Below, piece after piece: positions 32,424-43,573 of a DNA stretch of 64,000 nt. Within the stretch, counting starts at the first letter, position 1. Each line of letters opens with the position of its first letter. Source of the stretch: Pseudomonas sp. N40(2020) (lineage in GTDB: Bacteria; Pseudomonadota; Gammaproteobacteria; Pseudomonadales; Pseudomonadaceae); NCBI RefSeq assembly GCF_014472415.1, contig NZ_JACSZV010000001.1:186001-250000 (forward strand). Reading direction: 5' to 3'. Position numbers and translations under genes: made by a program. The notes under the pieces were generated by a model that was given only the letters and a program-made list of their open reading frames with translations, was not told where the DNA came from and searched no databases.

Positions 32424-34322
32424 ATGTCGCATCAATCTGATTTGATCAGCGAGGACATCCTCGCCTACCTGGGCCAGCACGAACGTAAAGAGCTGCTGCG
32501 CTTTTTGACCTGCGGTAACGTCGATGACGGCAAGAGCACTCTGATCGGGCGCCTGCTGCACGACTCCAAGATGATCTACGAAGATCATCTGGAAGCCATC
32601 ACCCGCGATTCGAAGAAAGTCGGCACCACCGGCGAAGACATTGACCTCGCGTTGCTGGTCGACGGCCTGCAGGCCGAGCGTGAGCAGGGCATCACCATCG
32701 ATGTCGCCTACCGCTACTTCTCCACCGCCAAGCGCAAATTCATCATCGCCGACACCCCTGGCCATGAGCAGTACACCCGCAACATGGCCACTGGTGCGTC
32801 CACCTGTGACCTGGCGATCATTCTGGTCGACGCCCGTTACGGCGTGCAGACCCAGACCCGTCGCCACAGCTTCATCGCCTCGTTGCTGGGCATCAAACAT
32901 ATCGTCGTCGCCATCAACAAGATGGACTTGAAAGACTTCGATGAAGGCGTGTTCGAGTCGATCAAGGCCGACTACCTGAAGTTCGCCGAAGGCTTGAAGT
33001 TGAAGCCGACCAGCATGCACTTTGTGCCGATGTCAGCTCTGAAGGGCGACAACGTGGTGAACAAGTCCGAGCGCTCGCCGTGGTACACCGGCCAGTCGCT
33101 GATGGAAATCCTCGAGACCGTGGAAGTGGCGGGCGACCGCAACTTCACCGATCTGCGTTTCCCGGTGCAGTACGTCAACCGTCCGAACCTGAACTTCCGC
33201 GGTTTCGCCGGCACTCTGGCCAGCGGCATCGTCAAGAAGGGCGACGAAGTCGTGGTGTTGCCGTCGGGCAAGAGCAGCCGCGTCAAATCCATCGTCACTT
33301 TCGAAGGTGAGCTGGAACATGCGGGTCCAGGTCAAGCGGTGACGCTGACCATGGAAGACGAAATCGACATCTCCCGTGGCGACCTGCTGGTGCATGCCGA
33401 CAACGTGCCGCCGGTTACCGACAGCTTCGAAGCGATGCTGGTGTGGATGGCTGAAGAGCCGATGCTGCCGGGCAAGAAATACGACATCAAACGTGCGACC
33501 AGTTACGTGCCGGGCTCCATCGCCAGCATCGTCAACAAGGTCGACGTGAATACCCTCGAAGAGGGCCCGGCGAGCGCGTTGCAGCTCAACGAAATCGGCA
33601 AGGTGAAGATCGCGCTCGACGCGCCGATCGCCCTAGACGGTTACGAGAGCAACCGCACCACCGGCGCATTCATCATCATCGACCGTTTGACCAACGGCAC
33701 CGTCGGCGCTGGCATGATCGTCGCTCAGCCACTGGCTCACGGCACGGCTTCGCACCACGGCAAACTGGCGCATGTTGCTACTGAAGAGCGCGCTCAGCGT
33801 TTCGGCCAGCAACCGGCCACCGTGCTGTTCAGCGGTTTGTCGGGCGCGGGCAAGAGCACGCTGGCCTATGCGGTCGAGCGCAAGCTGTTCGACATGGGCC
33901 GCGCAGTGTTTGTGCTGGATGGTCAGAACCTGCGTCACGACCTGAATAAAGGTCTGCCACAGGATCGCGCCGGCCGTACCGAGAACTGGCGTCGTGCAGC
34001 TCATGTGGCGCGTCAGTTCAACGAGGCGGGCCTGCTGACGCTGGCTGCATTCGTTGCACCAAGTGCTGAAGGTCGCGAGCAGGCCAAGGAGCTGATTGGC
34101 AAGGAGCGTTTGCTGACGGTTTATGTGCAGGCTTCGCCGACCGTCTGTGCCGAGCGTGATCCGCAAGGGTTGTATGCGGCGGGTGGCGACAACATTCCGG
34201 GCGAATCCTTCCCGTATGACGTGCCGCTGAATGCTGATCTGGTGATTGATACCCAGTCGCTGACGCTGGAAGAAAGCGTCAAGCAAGTGCTGGATCTGCT
34301 GCGTAAGCGTGGCGCGATCTAG
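32424..34322 (+). CDS. cysNC: Bifunctional CysNC: sulfate adenylyltransferase subunit 1 / APS kinase
   Basis: 632 residues: an N-terminal EF-Tu-like GTPase (G1 [10 protein letters not shown]3 DTPGHEQ, G4 NKMD) over about 1-440, fused to APS kinase (P-loop GLSGAGKST near residue 470) at the C-terminus. The GTPase drives APS formation by CysD; the kinase phosphorylates APS to PAPS. The fusion is normal in pseudomonads, in contrast to separate cysN and cysC in E. coli. It starts 9 bases after cysD. Confidence 0.97.
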   Translation: MSHQSDLISEDILAYLGQHERKELLRFLTCGNVDDGKSTLIGRLLHDSKMIYEDHLEAITRDSKKVGTTGEDIDLALLVDGLQAEREQGITIDVAYRYFSTAKRKFIIADTPGHEQYTRNMATGASTCDLAIILVDARYGVQTQTRRHSFIASLLGIKHIVVAINKMDLKDFDEGVFESIKADYLKFAEGLKLKPTSMHFVPMSALKGDNVVNKSERSPWYTGQSLMEILETVEVAGDRNFTDLRFPVQYVNRPNLNFRGFAGTLASGIVKKGDEVVVLPSGKSSRVKSIVTFEGELEHAGPGQAVTLTMEDEIDISRGDLLVHADNVPPVTDSFEAMLVWMAEEPMLPGKKYDIKRATSYVPGSIASIVNKVDVNTLEEGPASALQLNEIGKVKIALDAPIALDGYESNRTTGAFIIIDRLTNGTVGAGMIVAQPLAHGTASHHGKLAHVATEERAQRFGQQPATVLFSGLSGAGKSTLAYAVERKLFDMGRAVFVLDGQNLRHDLNKGLPQDRAGRTENWRRAAHVARQFNEAGLLTLAAFVAPSAEGREQAKELIGKERLLTVYVQASPTVCAERDPQGLYAAGGDNIPGESFPYDVPLNADLVIDTQSLTLEESVKQVLDLLRKRGAI

Positions 34323-34360
34323 CACTGAAGCAGCGACAAGCTTCCAGTTTCAAGCCGCAA

Positions 34361-34399
34361 AAAAAGCCCGCCGATGAGTGATCATCGGCGGGCTTTTTT
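34361..34399 (+). terminator. Rho-independent terminator after cysNC
   Basis: AAAAAAGCCCGCCGATGA pairs with TCATCGGCGGGCTTTTTT around GTGA. The A-run before and T-run after make it bidirectional; it could also serve the leftward acyltransferase gene. Confidence 0.93.
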
Positions 34400-34423
34400 A
34401 TTCGGGCATACGGCGATCAAAAC

Positions 34424-34451
34424 TGTGGGAGCGAGCATGCTCGCTCCCACA
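34424..34451. repeat. REP palindrome
   Basis: TGTGGGAGCGAGCATGCTCGCTCCCACA is a perfect 28-base palindrome, typical Pseudomonas REP, just downstream of the acyltransferase stop. Confidence 0.92.
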
Positions 34452-34456
34452 GGGGG

Positions 34457-35362
34457 TTAGTGTTTGGCTGGATATTCGCGGTGCATTTGCTCCAGCAGCG
34501 CATCCTTGTCCAGCCACAGCTGGTTGATCCAGCCCTGGAACTGCAGGCGATATTCGCCGTCCTGGTCGTAGTTCTTGCCGATGAATTGCTGCGGGATCTT
34601 CAGCTCTTCAAAGTGCACCACTACGTCCCGCACGTTGCCGCATAGCAGGTCCCAGAATCCCGGACGCCCGGCCGGATAGTGGATGGTCACGTTGACGATC
34701 GATTCCAGCTGTTCACCCATGGCATCGAGCACAAAGGCAATGCCGCCGGCTTTGGGCTTGAGCAGGTATTTGAAGGGTGATTGCTGTTGAGCATGCTTGC
34801 TTTCAGTGAAGCGCGTGCCTTCGACGAAGTTGAAAATCCCCACGGGGTTGTTGCGAAACTTCGCGCAGGTCTTGCGGGTGGTTTCCAGGTCTTTACCTTT
34901 TTTCTCCGGGTGCTTTGCAAGGTAGGCCTTGGAGTAGCGCTTCATAAACGGGAAGCCCAGCGCCCACCAGGCCAGACCGATCACCGGGACCCAGATCAGC
35001 TCCTGCTTGAGGAAGAATTTCAGCGGCTGGATGCGGCGGTTGAGCACGTATTGCAGCACCAGGATATCGACCCAGCTCTGATGGTTGCTGGTGATCAGGT
35101 ACGAGTGCTTGTAGTCCAGGCCTTGCAGACCGCTGAGGTGCCAGCGGGTGCGGCGCACCAGGTTCATCCAGCCTTTGTTATTGCTGATCCAGGCTTCGTG
35201 GGTGTGGCTCATCAGCCATCCGGCAACGCGCTGGGTGATCGCGAACGGCAGGGCCTTGATCAACGCCACACAAAACAGAAACGAGCAGAGCAGAATCGTG
35301 TTGAGCGCCAACAGCAGTGAGGCGATTACACCGCGCAGCGGTGCAGGTAGAAAGTCCAACAT
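34457..35362 (-). CDS. PlsC-type acyltransferase (YihG family)
   Basis: 301 residues with an N-terminal membrane segment (about 10-38). The acyltransferase motif HX4D is SNHQSWVD (H94, D99), and FVEGTRFT is motif III. Family members acylate lysophosphatidic acid or a related lysolipid at the inner membrane; YihG in E. coli acts as an accessory acyltransferase affecting membrane lipid make-up. The stop of pta lies immediately upstream, so the pair may share a transcript. Confidence 0.9.
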   Translation of the reverse strand: MLDFLPAPLRGVIASLLLALNTILLCSFLFCVALIKALPFAITQRVAGWLMSHTHEAWISNNKGWMNLVRRTRWHLSGLQGLDYKHSYLITSNHQSWVDILVLQYVLNRRIQPLKFFLKQELIWVPVIGLAWWALGFPFMKRYSKAYLAKHPEKKGKDLETTRKTCAKFRNNPVGIFNFVEGTRFTESKHAQQQSPFKYLLKPKAGGIAFVLDAMGEQLESIVNVTIHYPAGRPGFWDLLCGNVRDVVVHFEELKIPQQFIGKNYDQDGEYRLQFQGWINQLWLDKDALLEQMHREYPAKH

Positions 35363-37462
35363 TTACACATCCATAGGTCGGTTGGCGGCTTGAATCGCGG
35401 TGAGTGCGATGGTGTAGACGATGTCGTCGACCTGCGCGCCGCGCGGCAGATCGTTCACCGGTTTGCGCAGGCCTTGCAGCATCGGGCCTAGGCTGACGCA
35501 GTCGGCGCTGCGCTGCACGGCTTTGTGGGTGGTGTTGCCGGTGTTGAGGTCGGGGAACACGAACACTGTCGCGCGACCGGCTACCTGGCTGTTTGGCGCC
35601 AATTGCCGGGCCACGGTTTCGTTGGCGGCGGCGTCGTATTGCAGCGGGCCGTCGATCAGCAGCGAATGCTGTTGCTCGTGGGCGAGCAGGGTGGCTTCAC
35701 GCACCTTTTCGACTTCTTCGCCCGTGGCTGATTCACCGCTGGAGTAGCTGATCATCGCCACGCGCGGGGTAATGCCGAACGCAGCCGCCGAGTCGGCGCT
35801 TTGCAGGGCGATCTCTGCCAGTTCGGCGGCGCTTGGGTGCGGGTTCATCACGCAGTCGCCGTAGACCAGCACTTCTTCGGGAAACAGCATGAAGAACACC
35901 GAGGACACCAGCGTGCAGCCCGGCGCCGTTTTAATCAGCTGAAGGGCCGGACGGATGGTGTTGGCGGTGGTGTTGATCACACCTGAGACCAGCCCGTCGA
36001 CTTCGTCCAGCGCCAGCATCATCGTGCCGATCACTACGGTGTCTTCCAGTTGCTGCTCGGCCATCGGCGCGTTGAGGCTTTTGCTTTTGCGCAGGGCGAC
36101 CATCGGTTCGACGTAGCGCTCACGGATCAGATCCGGGTCGAGGATTTCCAGCCCCGGCGGCAACACAATGCCTTGGGCGCGGGCTACGGCTTCGACGTCT
36201 TCGGGTTTGGCCAGCAACACACAGCGGGCAATCCCGCGTTCCTGGCAGATCGCCGCCGCTTGTACGGTGAATGGCTCGCTGCCTTCGGGCAGGACGATGC
36301 GCTTGTTCGCGGCCTGGGCGCGCTGGATCAATTGATAGCGGAACACGGCCGGTGACAGACGCATTTCCCTTGGCGTGCCGCAACGCTGATGCAGCCAGTT
36401 GGCATCGAGATGGCTGGCGACGAAATCGGTGATGATCTCCGCGCGCTCACGGTCGTCGATCGGGATTTCCTTGTTCAGGCCGTTGAGCAGATTGGCGGTG
36501 TCGTAAGAGCCTGTGCTCACCGACAACACTGGTAAACCGGCCTGCAAGGCACCTCGGCACAAGTCCATGATGCGCGGATCGGGCAGGGTGTCGCTGGTCA
36601 GCAACAGGCCTGCCAGCGGCACGCCATTAATTGCGGCGAGGCTGACGGCGAGGATGATGTCGTCGCGATCCCCCGGCGTTACCACCAGCACGCCGGGCTT
36701 GAGCAACTCGACAGTGTTGCGCATGGTCCGTGCGCAGATGATGATTTTGGTCATGCGCCGGGTTTCGTAGTCGCCAGCGTTGAGCACTTGCGCGCCCATC
36801 AGGTCGGCGACGTCGCGAGTACGGGGCGCGTTGAGTTCCGGCTGGAACGGGATGCAGCCGAGCAGGCGGAAATCACCGCTGCGCAGAAGTGGCGAATGTT
36901 CCTTCAGACGCGCGGCGAAGGCGTCCATGCTCTCGTAGGTCTTGACCTTGTTGAGGATCACGCCGAGGACTTTCGGGTCTTTCGGGCCACCGAACAACTG
37001 CGCCTGCAGTTCGACGCGGCCGGAGAGTTCGGCGAGCACTTCGTTTTCCGGTGCCGAAACCAGGATCACCTCGGCATCGAGACTTTTGGCCAGATGCAGA
37101 TTGACCCGCGCGGCGTAACTGGCGCTGCGGGTCGGCACCATGCCTTCAACCACCAGCACGTCTTTGCCGACGGCGGCCTGCTGATACAGGGCGATGATTT
37201 CTTCGAGCAACTCATCGAGCTGACCGTCGCCGAGCATCCGCTCGACATGGGCAAGACCCAGCGGCTGCGGCGGTTTCAGGCCGTGGGTGCGCGCCATCAG
37301 CTCGGTGGAGCGCTCAGGGCCGGTGTCGCCGGGATGCGGCTGGGCAATCGGTTTGAAGAAGCCGACTTTCAGCCCGGCCCGTTCAAGCGTACGCACCAGC
37401 CCGAGGCTGATGGAGGTCAGACCCACACCAAAATCGGTGGGTGCGATAAAAAAAGTTTGCAT
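35363..37462 (-). CDS. pta: Phosphate acetyltransferase (long form)
   Basis: 699 residues: an N-terminal P-loop-like DRTGG/BioD-type region (about 1-330) and a C-terminal catalytic PTA domain (about 375-695). Interconverts acetyl-CoA and acetyl phosphate. In P. aeruginosa pta is next to ackA; here the acetate kinase gene is not adjacent, and the next gene upstream is a small DUF3565 gene. Full-length with no frameshift seen. Confidence 0.95.
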   Translation of the reverse strand: MQTFFIAPTDFGVGLTSISLGLVRTLERAGLKVGFFKPIAQPHPGDTGPERSTELMARTHGLKPPQPLGLAHVERMLGDGQLDELLEEIIALYQQAAVGKDVLVVEGMVPTRSASYAARVNLHLAKSLDAEVILVSAPENEVLAELSGRVELQAQLFGGPKDPKVLGVILNKVKTYESMDAFAARLKEHSPLLRSGDFRLLGCIPFQPELNAPRTRDVADLMGAQVLNAGDYETRRMTKIIICARTMRNTVELLKPGVLVVTPGDRDDIILAVSLAAINGVPLAGLLLTSDTLPDPRIMDLCRGALQAGLPVLSVSTGSYDTANLLNGLNKEIPIDDRERAEIITDFVASHLDANWLHQRCGTPREMRLSPAVFRYQLIQRAQAANKRIVLPEGSEPFTVQAAAICQERGIARCVLLAKPEDVEAVARAQGIVLPPGLEILDPDLIRERYVEPMVALRKSKSLNAPMAEQQLEDTVVIGTMMLALDEVDGLVSGVINTTANTIRPALQLIKTAPGCTLVSSVFFMLFPEEVLVYGDCVMNPHPSAAELAEIALQSADSAAAFGITPRVAMISYSSGESATGEEVEKVREATLLAHEQQHSLLIDGPLQYDAAANETVARQLAPNSQVAGRATVFVFPDLNTGNTTHKAVQRSADCVSLGPMLQGLRKPVNDLPRGAQVDDIVYTIALTAIQAANRPMDV

Positions 37463-37522
37463 GCGAATTCTCTAAGGGTGCATGGCAATGGCTGCCGTCT
37501 ATAGCTGACGATCTGCCGAAAT

Positions 37523-37819
37523 TCAGTCGCCAAGGTTATCGCTAACCGAGCCTTGTGCGCACCAACCGCAGGCAAAGGGTTGGCCTATTTTTTCAATACG
37601 TTGCGCCGGGTCCAGCACCCACGCTCGCGATTGCCATGGCGGCTGATGGCGCAGGTGTTGGGTATGGCCACAGGAAAGCTCGACCACCCAGTGACCGTCT
37701 TCGTCCTGATGGAAGCCGCTAATCGTCGAATCCCGTTTGTCCGGGTTGTGTTCGCTTTCGCGCGATTGCTTCGCTAAACTTGGCCTTTCTATATTCTTAT
37801 GCAAAAGGTCTCGCCCCAT
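37523..37819 (-). CDS. DUF3565 protein (start uncertain)
   Basis: About 98 residues if read from the ATG at 37819; the conserved part begins near residue 34 (STISGFHQDEDGHWVVEL) and includes CGHTQHLRHQPPW and CGWC, a likely zinc- or metal-binding Cys/His set. The ATG at 37819 overlaps the start codon of slyD on the other strand, which leaves no room for a promoter, so translation may begin at TTG 37804 or another non-standard codon. Function unknown. It lies between pta and slyD, where P. aeruginosa has ackA. Confidence 0.72.
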   Translation of the reverse strand: MGRDLLHKNIERPSLAKQSRESEHNPDKRDSTISGFHQDEDGHWVVELSCGHTQHLRHQPPWQSRAWVLDPAQRIEKIGQPFACGWCAQGSVSDNLGD

Positions 37820-38303
37820 GCTGATCGCCGCCAATAAGGCTGTCTCCATCGACTATACCCTGACCAACGACGCTGGTGAGGTCATCGACAGCTCCGCCGG
37901 CGGCGCTCCGCTGGTCTACCTGCAAGGCGCAGGCAACATCATCCCGGGCCTGGAAAAAGCTCTGGAAGGCAAAGCTGTTGGTGACGAGCTGGACGTTTCC
38001 GTTGAGCCAGAAGACGCTTACGGCGAATACGCTGCTGAGCTGGTCAGCACCCTGAGCCGCAGCATGTTCGAAGGCGTTGACGAGCTGGAAGTCGGCATGC
38101 AGTTCCACGCTTCGGCGCCGGACGGCCAAATGCAAATCGTCACTATCCGTGACCTGGACGGCGACGACGTGACTGTCGACGGCAACCACCCTCTGGCCGG
38201 TCAGCGCCTGAACTTCAAAGTGAAGATCGTTGCTATCCGTGACGCCAGCCAGGAAGAAGTCGCTCATGGCCACGTCCATGGCGAAGGTGGCCATCACCAC
38301 TGA
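37818..38303 (+). CDS. slyD: FKBP-type peptidyl-prolyl isomerase SlyD
   Basis: 161 residues from the ATG at 37818 (MLIAANKAVSIDYTL). FKBP catalytic domain split by an IF (insert-in-flap) chaperone domain (about 70-125), with a His-rich tail AHGHVHGEGGHHH that binds nickel in the E. coli protein. Helps protein folding and, in other bacteria, nickel delivery. Followed by a terminator. The next gene, gpx, is also adjacent in P. aeruginosa. Confidence 0.95.
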   Translation: MLIAANKAVSIDYTLTNDAGEVIDSSAGGAPLVYLQGAGNIIPGLEKALEGKAVGDELDVSVEPEDAYGEYAAELVSTLSRSMFEGVDELEVGMQFHASAPDGQMQIVTIRDLDGDDVTVDGNHPLAGQRLNFKVKIVAIRDASQEEVAHGHVHGEGGHHH

Positions 38304-38333
38304 TTTTCTGCGCTAAGCTTTTGAGAACTGGAG

Positions 38334-38355
38334 AGGCGCCTGCGGGCGCCTTTTT
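38334..38355 (+). terminator. Rho-independent terminator after slyD
   Basis: AGGCGCC-TGCG-GGCGCCTTTTT hairpin with a T-run, 30 bases after the slyD stop. Confidence 0.88.
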
Positions 38356-38427
38356 AGTCCGCGGCTGTCCTTGGTGGCCTCGCCAAGTGGCTGTTTCGAG
38401 TAGAACACGGGAATCCTGGAGTTCGTC

Positions 38428-38910
38428 ATGAGTGCTTTTCACGACCTTAAGTTGACAGCCCTGGATGGTCAGGAGCTACCGCTGGCGCCCTTCAAGGGCC
38501 AAGTCGTGCTGGTGGTCAACGTCGCCTCCAAATGCGGCTTGACCCCACAGTATGCGGCGCTGGAAAACCTCCATCAGCAATTCAAAGGTAAAGGCTTCAG
38601 TGTGTTGGGCCTGCCGTGCAACCAGTTTGCCGGTCAGGAACCAGGCACCGAACAGGAAATTCAAGAGTTCTGCAGCCTCAACTATGGCGTGACGTTCCCG
38701 TTGTCGAGCAAGCTCGAAGTCAACGGTCACGACCGTCATCAGCTCTACCGTCTGCTGGCGGGCGAGGGCGCGGAATTTCCCGGTGATATCACCTGGAATT
38801 TCGAAAAGTTTCTGCTCGGCAAGGACGGCCGGGTGCTGGCCCGGTTCTCGCCGCGCACGGCGCCGGATGATCCGACCATCGTGCACGCGATTGAAAAAGC
38901 GTTGAGCTGA
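38428..38910 (+). CDS. Glutathione peroxidase (Cys type)
   Basis: 160 residues. Peroxidatic C36 lies in NVASKCGLTPQY, with the Gln of NQFAGQEPG and the Trp of ITWNFEKFL completing the catalytic set. A cysteine replaces selenocysteine; bacterial members usually use thioredoxin. Reduces hydrogen and lipid peroxides. Starts 125 bases after slyD and has its own terminator, so it is monocistronic. Confidence 0.94.
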   Translation: MSAFHDLKLTALDGQELPLAPFKGQVVLVVNVASKCGLTPQYAALENLHQQFKGKGFSVLGLPCNQFAGQEPGTEQEIQEFCSLNYGVTFPLSSKLEVNGHDRHQLYRLLAGEGAEFPGDITWNFEKFLLGKDGRVLARFSPRTAPDDPTIVHAIEKALS

Positions 38911-38915
38911 AACAC

Positions 38916-38949
38916 GAAAATCGCAGCCCTTGAGCTGCGATTTTTTTTG
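38916..38949 (+). terminator. Rho-independent terminator after the peroxidase gene
   Basis: AAAATCGCAG-cccttgag-CTGCGATTTTTTTT: an 8-9-bp stem with a long T-run directly after the stop codon. Confidence 0.93.
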
Positions 38950-39066
38950 CCTGCCTTTTGTCCCTTAATCATTCAGATCAATAGTGCTATCGCGTTGATG
39001 TCTTCACACATATTATCGCCGTCATATAGTTTTATGCCCTCGATAACGTTTTTGTGGAGCCTTTCG

Positions 39067-40170
39067 ATGCCCGTTCAAGCCTTGTTCAAACCGTTCCACC
39101 TCGGTGCCCTCGAACTGCCGACCCGTGTGGTCATGGCGCCTATGACCCGTTCGTTTTCCCCGGGTGGCGTACCCAACTCCAAGGTCATCGAGTACTACCG
39201 CCGCCGCGCAGCCGCGGGTGTGGGCCTGATCATCACCGAAGGCACCACTGTCGGCCACCAGGCATCCAACGGCTATCCGAACGTCCCGCAGTTCTTTGGT
39301 GAAGCGCCGTTGGCCGGCTGGAAAAAAGTGGTCGATGCCGTACACGCTGAGGGCGGCAAGATCGTTCCGCAACTGTGGCACGTCGGCAGTGTTCGTCGCA
39401 TCGGCACCGAGCCGGACGCCAGCGTGCCGGGTTATGGCCCGACGGAAAAACTCAAGGATGGTCAGGTCGTCGTGCACGGGATGACCAAACAGGATATCCA
39501 GGACGTCATCGCCGCCTTCGCCCAAGCGGCCAAGGATGCGCAAAGCATTGGCATGGACGGCGTCGAAATCCACGGCGCCCATGGTTATCTGGTCGACCAG
39601 TTCTTCTGGGAAGGCAGCAACCAGCGCACCGACGAATACGGTGGCAGCCTGGCCAACCGTTCGCGTTTCGCCATCGAACTGATTCAAGCGGTGCGTGCGG
39701 CGGTCGGAGAAGGTTTCCCGATCATCTTCCGTTTCTCGCAGTGGAAGCAGCAGGACTACACCGCGCGTCTGGTGCAAACACCGGAAGCGTTGGGCGAGTT
39801 CCTCAAACCGTTGTCCGACGCAGGTGTGGATATTTTCCACTGCTCGACTCGCCGCTTCTGGGAACCGGAATTCGACGGCTCCGAGCTGAACCTGGCCGGA
39901 TGGACGCGCAAACTGACTGGCAAACCGACCATCACTGTCGGCAGCGTCGGCCTGGATGGTGAGTTCCTGCAGTTCATGGTTAACACCGACAAGGTTGCTC
40001 AACCAGCCAGTCTGGAGAACCTGCTGGAGCGTCTGAACAAAGAGGAGTTTGATCTGGTGGCGGTGGGCCGTGCGCTGCTGGTCGATCCGGACTGGGCGCT
40101 GAAAGTACGCGAAGGGCGTGAGCAGGACATTCTGCCGTTCAGCCGTGAGGCGTTGATGACGCTGGTTTAA
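39067..40170 (+). CDS. Old yellow enzyme-family ene-reductase
   Basis: 367 residues from the ATG at 39067 (MPVQALFKPFHL); upstream codons in the same frame overlap the terminator and are not coding. TIM-barrel FMN protein with the family segment IHGAHGYLVDQFFWEGSNQR followed by TDEYGG; the usual His-Ala-Asn appears here as HGAH, so the second active-site residue is His. Reduces activated C=C bonds or nitro groups with NAD(P)H. AT-rich bases at 38990-39050 probably hold the promoter. No partner genes nearby; natural substrate unknown. Confidence 0.9.
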   Translation: MPVQALFKPFHLGALELPTRVVMAPMTRSFSPGGVPNSKVIEYYRRRAAAGVGLIITEGTTVGHQASNGYPNVPQFFGEAPLAGWKKVVDAVHAEGGKIVPQLWHVGSVRRIGTEPDASVPGYGPTEKLKDGQVVVHGMTKQDIQDVIAAFAQAAKDAQSIGMDGVEIHGAHGYLVDQFFWEGSNQRTDEYGGSLANRSRFAIELIQAVRAAVGEGFPIIFRFSQWKQQDYTARLVQTPEALGEFLKPLSDAGVDIFHCSTRRFWEPEFDGSELNLAGWTRKLTGKPTITVGSVGLDGEFLQFMVNTDKVAQPASLENLLERLNKEEFDLVAVGRALLVDPDWALKVREGREQDILPFSREALMTLV

Positions 40171-40187
40171 CGGGCGCTCTCACTGAC

Positions 40188-40275
40188 GCTATCGCGAGCA
40201 GGCTCACTCCTGCCATTGACCGTGTTCTTCCTTATGAAATGCGATCAATGTAGGAGTGAGCCTGCTTGCGATGAC
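40188..40275. repeat. REP doublet
   Basis: Two inverted REP copies: CGCTATCGCGAGCAGGCTCA... at 40188 and ...TGAGCCTGCTTGCGATGACG ending near 40275, about 40 bases apart and able to pair with each other with few mismatches. Located between convergent ene-reductase and glycosyltransferase genes. Confidence 0.88.
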
Positions 40276-40296
40276 GCCTTCACTGTCAGTAAAGAT

Positions 40297-41472
40297 TCAG
40301 GGCAATGTCTGAGCATTCGGCACCACCTGCTCCCCCACACACGCCCCCCGCAAGTGACTTTCAAACTGCTCAATGATCGCCGCCCACCCTTGGCGACTCG
40401 CATGCTGCCGGGCATTCAGGCGCACGCAACGTAACGTTTCTTCTTCCTCAAGCAACCACGCCGCTGCATCGCAAAACGCTTCTTCATCGCCGGGCATTGC
40501 CAGCACGCCGTTGTAGCCATGGCGAATATGCTGCGCCGCTGCTGCCTGATCGTAAGCGACCACCCCAAGTCCTGAGGCCAGTGCTTCCAGCACGACGTTG
40601 CCAAAAGTTTCGGTCAGGCTCGGAAACAGAAACACATCGCCCGACGCATAGTGCGCCGCCAACGCTTCACCGCGCTGTGAGCCGCAGAAGATCGCGTCGG
40701 GCAGATCCTTTTCCAATGCCATTCGTTGCGGCCCGTCGCCGACCACGATCAGCTTCAGATTGCGCTGTGGATAAGTGCTCCGCAGTTTTTCGAAGCTGCG
40801 TTTGAGCAAGCCAAGGTTTTTCTCCGGCGCGAGCCGTCCTACATGAATCACCGCAATGTCTCGCTCGCCCAATCCCCATTGCTCACGCAGAGCGTTCAAA
40901 CGCTTGGCCGGATGAAACAACTGGCTGTCCACACCTCGGGACAGTAGCGCCAGACGCTCGAAATGCCGACGCTCCAGCTCCAGGCGCTGGCTCACGCTCG
41001 GCACCAGCGTCAGTGCCGAACGGTTGTGAAACCAGCGCAGATAGTGCGTCAGCATCCGGGTCAGCAACCCGAGGCCGTACTGACTGGTGTATTGCTGGAA
41101 ATTCGTATGAAAACCGCTGACCACCGAGATTCCCAGTCGCCGCGCTGCCCGCAACGCCGACAAACCGAGCGGCCCTTCAGTCGCGATATACAGCACATCC
41201 GGGCGCTGGCGCTTCCAGCGTCGCAGCAATTTGTGCATCGACGATTGACCCCATTGCAGCCCTGGATAGCCCGGTAACGGCCAACCCCGGCACAGCAGCA
41301 GGGCGTCGTCTTCATTGCGCTGTGGATCGTCGACCTGACGTGGGCGCACCAATTCGACCTGGTGCCCACGCGCGCGCAATCCGTCGCACAAGCGGCCAAG
41401 GGTGTTGGCCACGCCGTTGATTTCCGGTGGGAAGGTTTCAGTGATCAGAGTGATATGCAGAGCTGTCGTCAT
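40297..41472 (-). CDS. GT4-family glycosyltransferase
   Basis: 391 residues from the ATG at 41472 (MTTALHITLITETFPP). GT-B fold: N-terminal acceptor domain starting ETFPPEINGVANTLGRL and a C-terminal Glycos_transf_1 domain with the retaining-enzyme EX7E motif TETFGNVVLEALASG. Closest in style to SqdX-like or mannosyl transferases that glycosylate lipids, but the donor and acceptor cannot be assigned. No sugar-biosynthesis neighbours. Standalone gene upstream of the cysZ-like gene on the same strand. Confidence 0.88.
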   Translation of the reverse strand: MTTALHITLITETFPPEINGVANTLGRLCDGLRARGHQVELVRPRQVDDPQRNEDDALLLCRGWPLPGYPGLQWGQSSMHKLLRRWKRQRPDVLYIATEGPLGLSALRAARRLGISVVSGFHTNFQQYTSQYGLGLLTRMLTHYLRWFHNRSALTLVPSVSQRLELERRHFERLALLSRGVDSQLFHPAKRLNALREQWGLGERDIAVIHVGRLAPEKNLGLLKRSFEKLRSTYPQRNLKLIVVGDGPQRMALEKDLPDAIFCGSQRGEALAAHYASGDVFLFPSLTETFGNVVLEALASGLGVVAYDQAAAAQHIRHGYNGVLAMPGDEEAFCDAAAWLLEEEETLRCVRLNARQHASRQGWAAIIEQFESHLRGACVGEQVVPNAQTLP

Positions 41473-41536
41473 GACCTCAGTGTCGGCTGAGGCCATGTCG
41501 TGCTTGTGACATTCTGATGATGGATTTGTGACGGGT

Positions 41537-42289
41537 CTAGCGCTGAGTCACCAGATTCTCGGCACCACGCTCACGTACCCAGAACAAAGTCGCCCCGGCC
41601 ACAGCTGCAGGCATCATCAGGATGTTGACCACCGGAATCAGCAGTACCAGGTAGACGATCCCGCCAAAGCTCATGCTCTGCCAGCGCTTCTGCCGCAGCC
41701 AGGCGAGCATTTCGTTCCAGCCGAGTTTGTGGTTGTCTGCCGGGTAGTCGATGTACTGGATCGCCATCATCCACACGCCAAACAATAGCCACAGGGGCGC
41801 GGCGATGATGTTCACTACCGGGATGAACGAGAGAATGAACAATCCGATCGCACGCGGCAGGAAGTAGCCAAGCTTGCGCATTTCCCGAGCGAGGGTACGC
41901 GGGACCATCGCGATCAGTTCGCCCCAGCTGAAGGCGGGGAAGTCATCGGTGCCGCGTACCACCACTTCGACCTTTTCCGCGAGGAAGCCGTTGAAGGGCG
42001 CTGCAATGATGTTGGCGAGCATGGTGAAGCTGAAAAACACCATCAGTGCGACGAGCACGACAAACAGCGGCCACAGGATGTAGCTGAGAAAGCTCAGCCA
42101 TTCGGGCAGCGACGGCATCAGCGTATCGACCCACAGGCTGAACTGGTGGCCGGCCAGATAGATCAATCCGACGAACAGCACCAGGTTGATGGCCAGCGGC
42201 AGCAGCACAAACAATCGCAGGCTGGGGCTAAGGACCAGTTTGAGGCCTTCGCGCAGGTATTGCGGGCCGGACAGAACAGGGGCGGGCAT
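41537..42289 (-). CDS. cysZ: CysZ-like EI24-domain sulfate transporter
   Basis: 250 residues with several membrane helices and the family segment [20 protein letters not shown]. CysZ proteins import sulfate at high affinity in enterobacteria. Position divergent to trxB matches the P. aeruginosa PA2615-PA2616 arrangement. Transport of sulfate by the Pseudomonas protein is inferred from family membership. Confidence 0.85.
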   Translation of the reverse strand: MPAPVLSGPQYLREGLKLVLSPSLRLFVLLPLAINLVLFVGLIYLAGHQFSLWVDTLMPSLPEWLSFLSYILWPLFVVLVALMVFFSFTMLANIIAAPFNGFLAEKVEVVVRGTDDFPAFSWGELIAMVPRTLAREMRKLGYFLPRAIGLFILSFIPVVNIIAAPLWLLFGVWMMAIQYIDYPADNHKLGWNEMLAWLRQKRWQSMSFGGIVYLVLLIPVVNILMMPAAVAGATLFWVRERGAENLVTQR

Positions 42290-43563
<1,274 letters not shown>

Positions 43564-43573
43564 GATCGCAGGC

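Noticed and set aside
31401..33020. A 539-codon open frame antisense to cysD and cysNC
   Set aside because: Both sense genes are unmistakable; the antisense frame only reflects codon bias.
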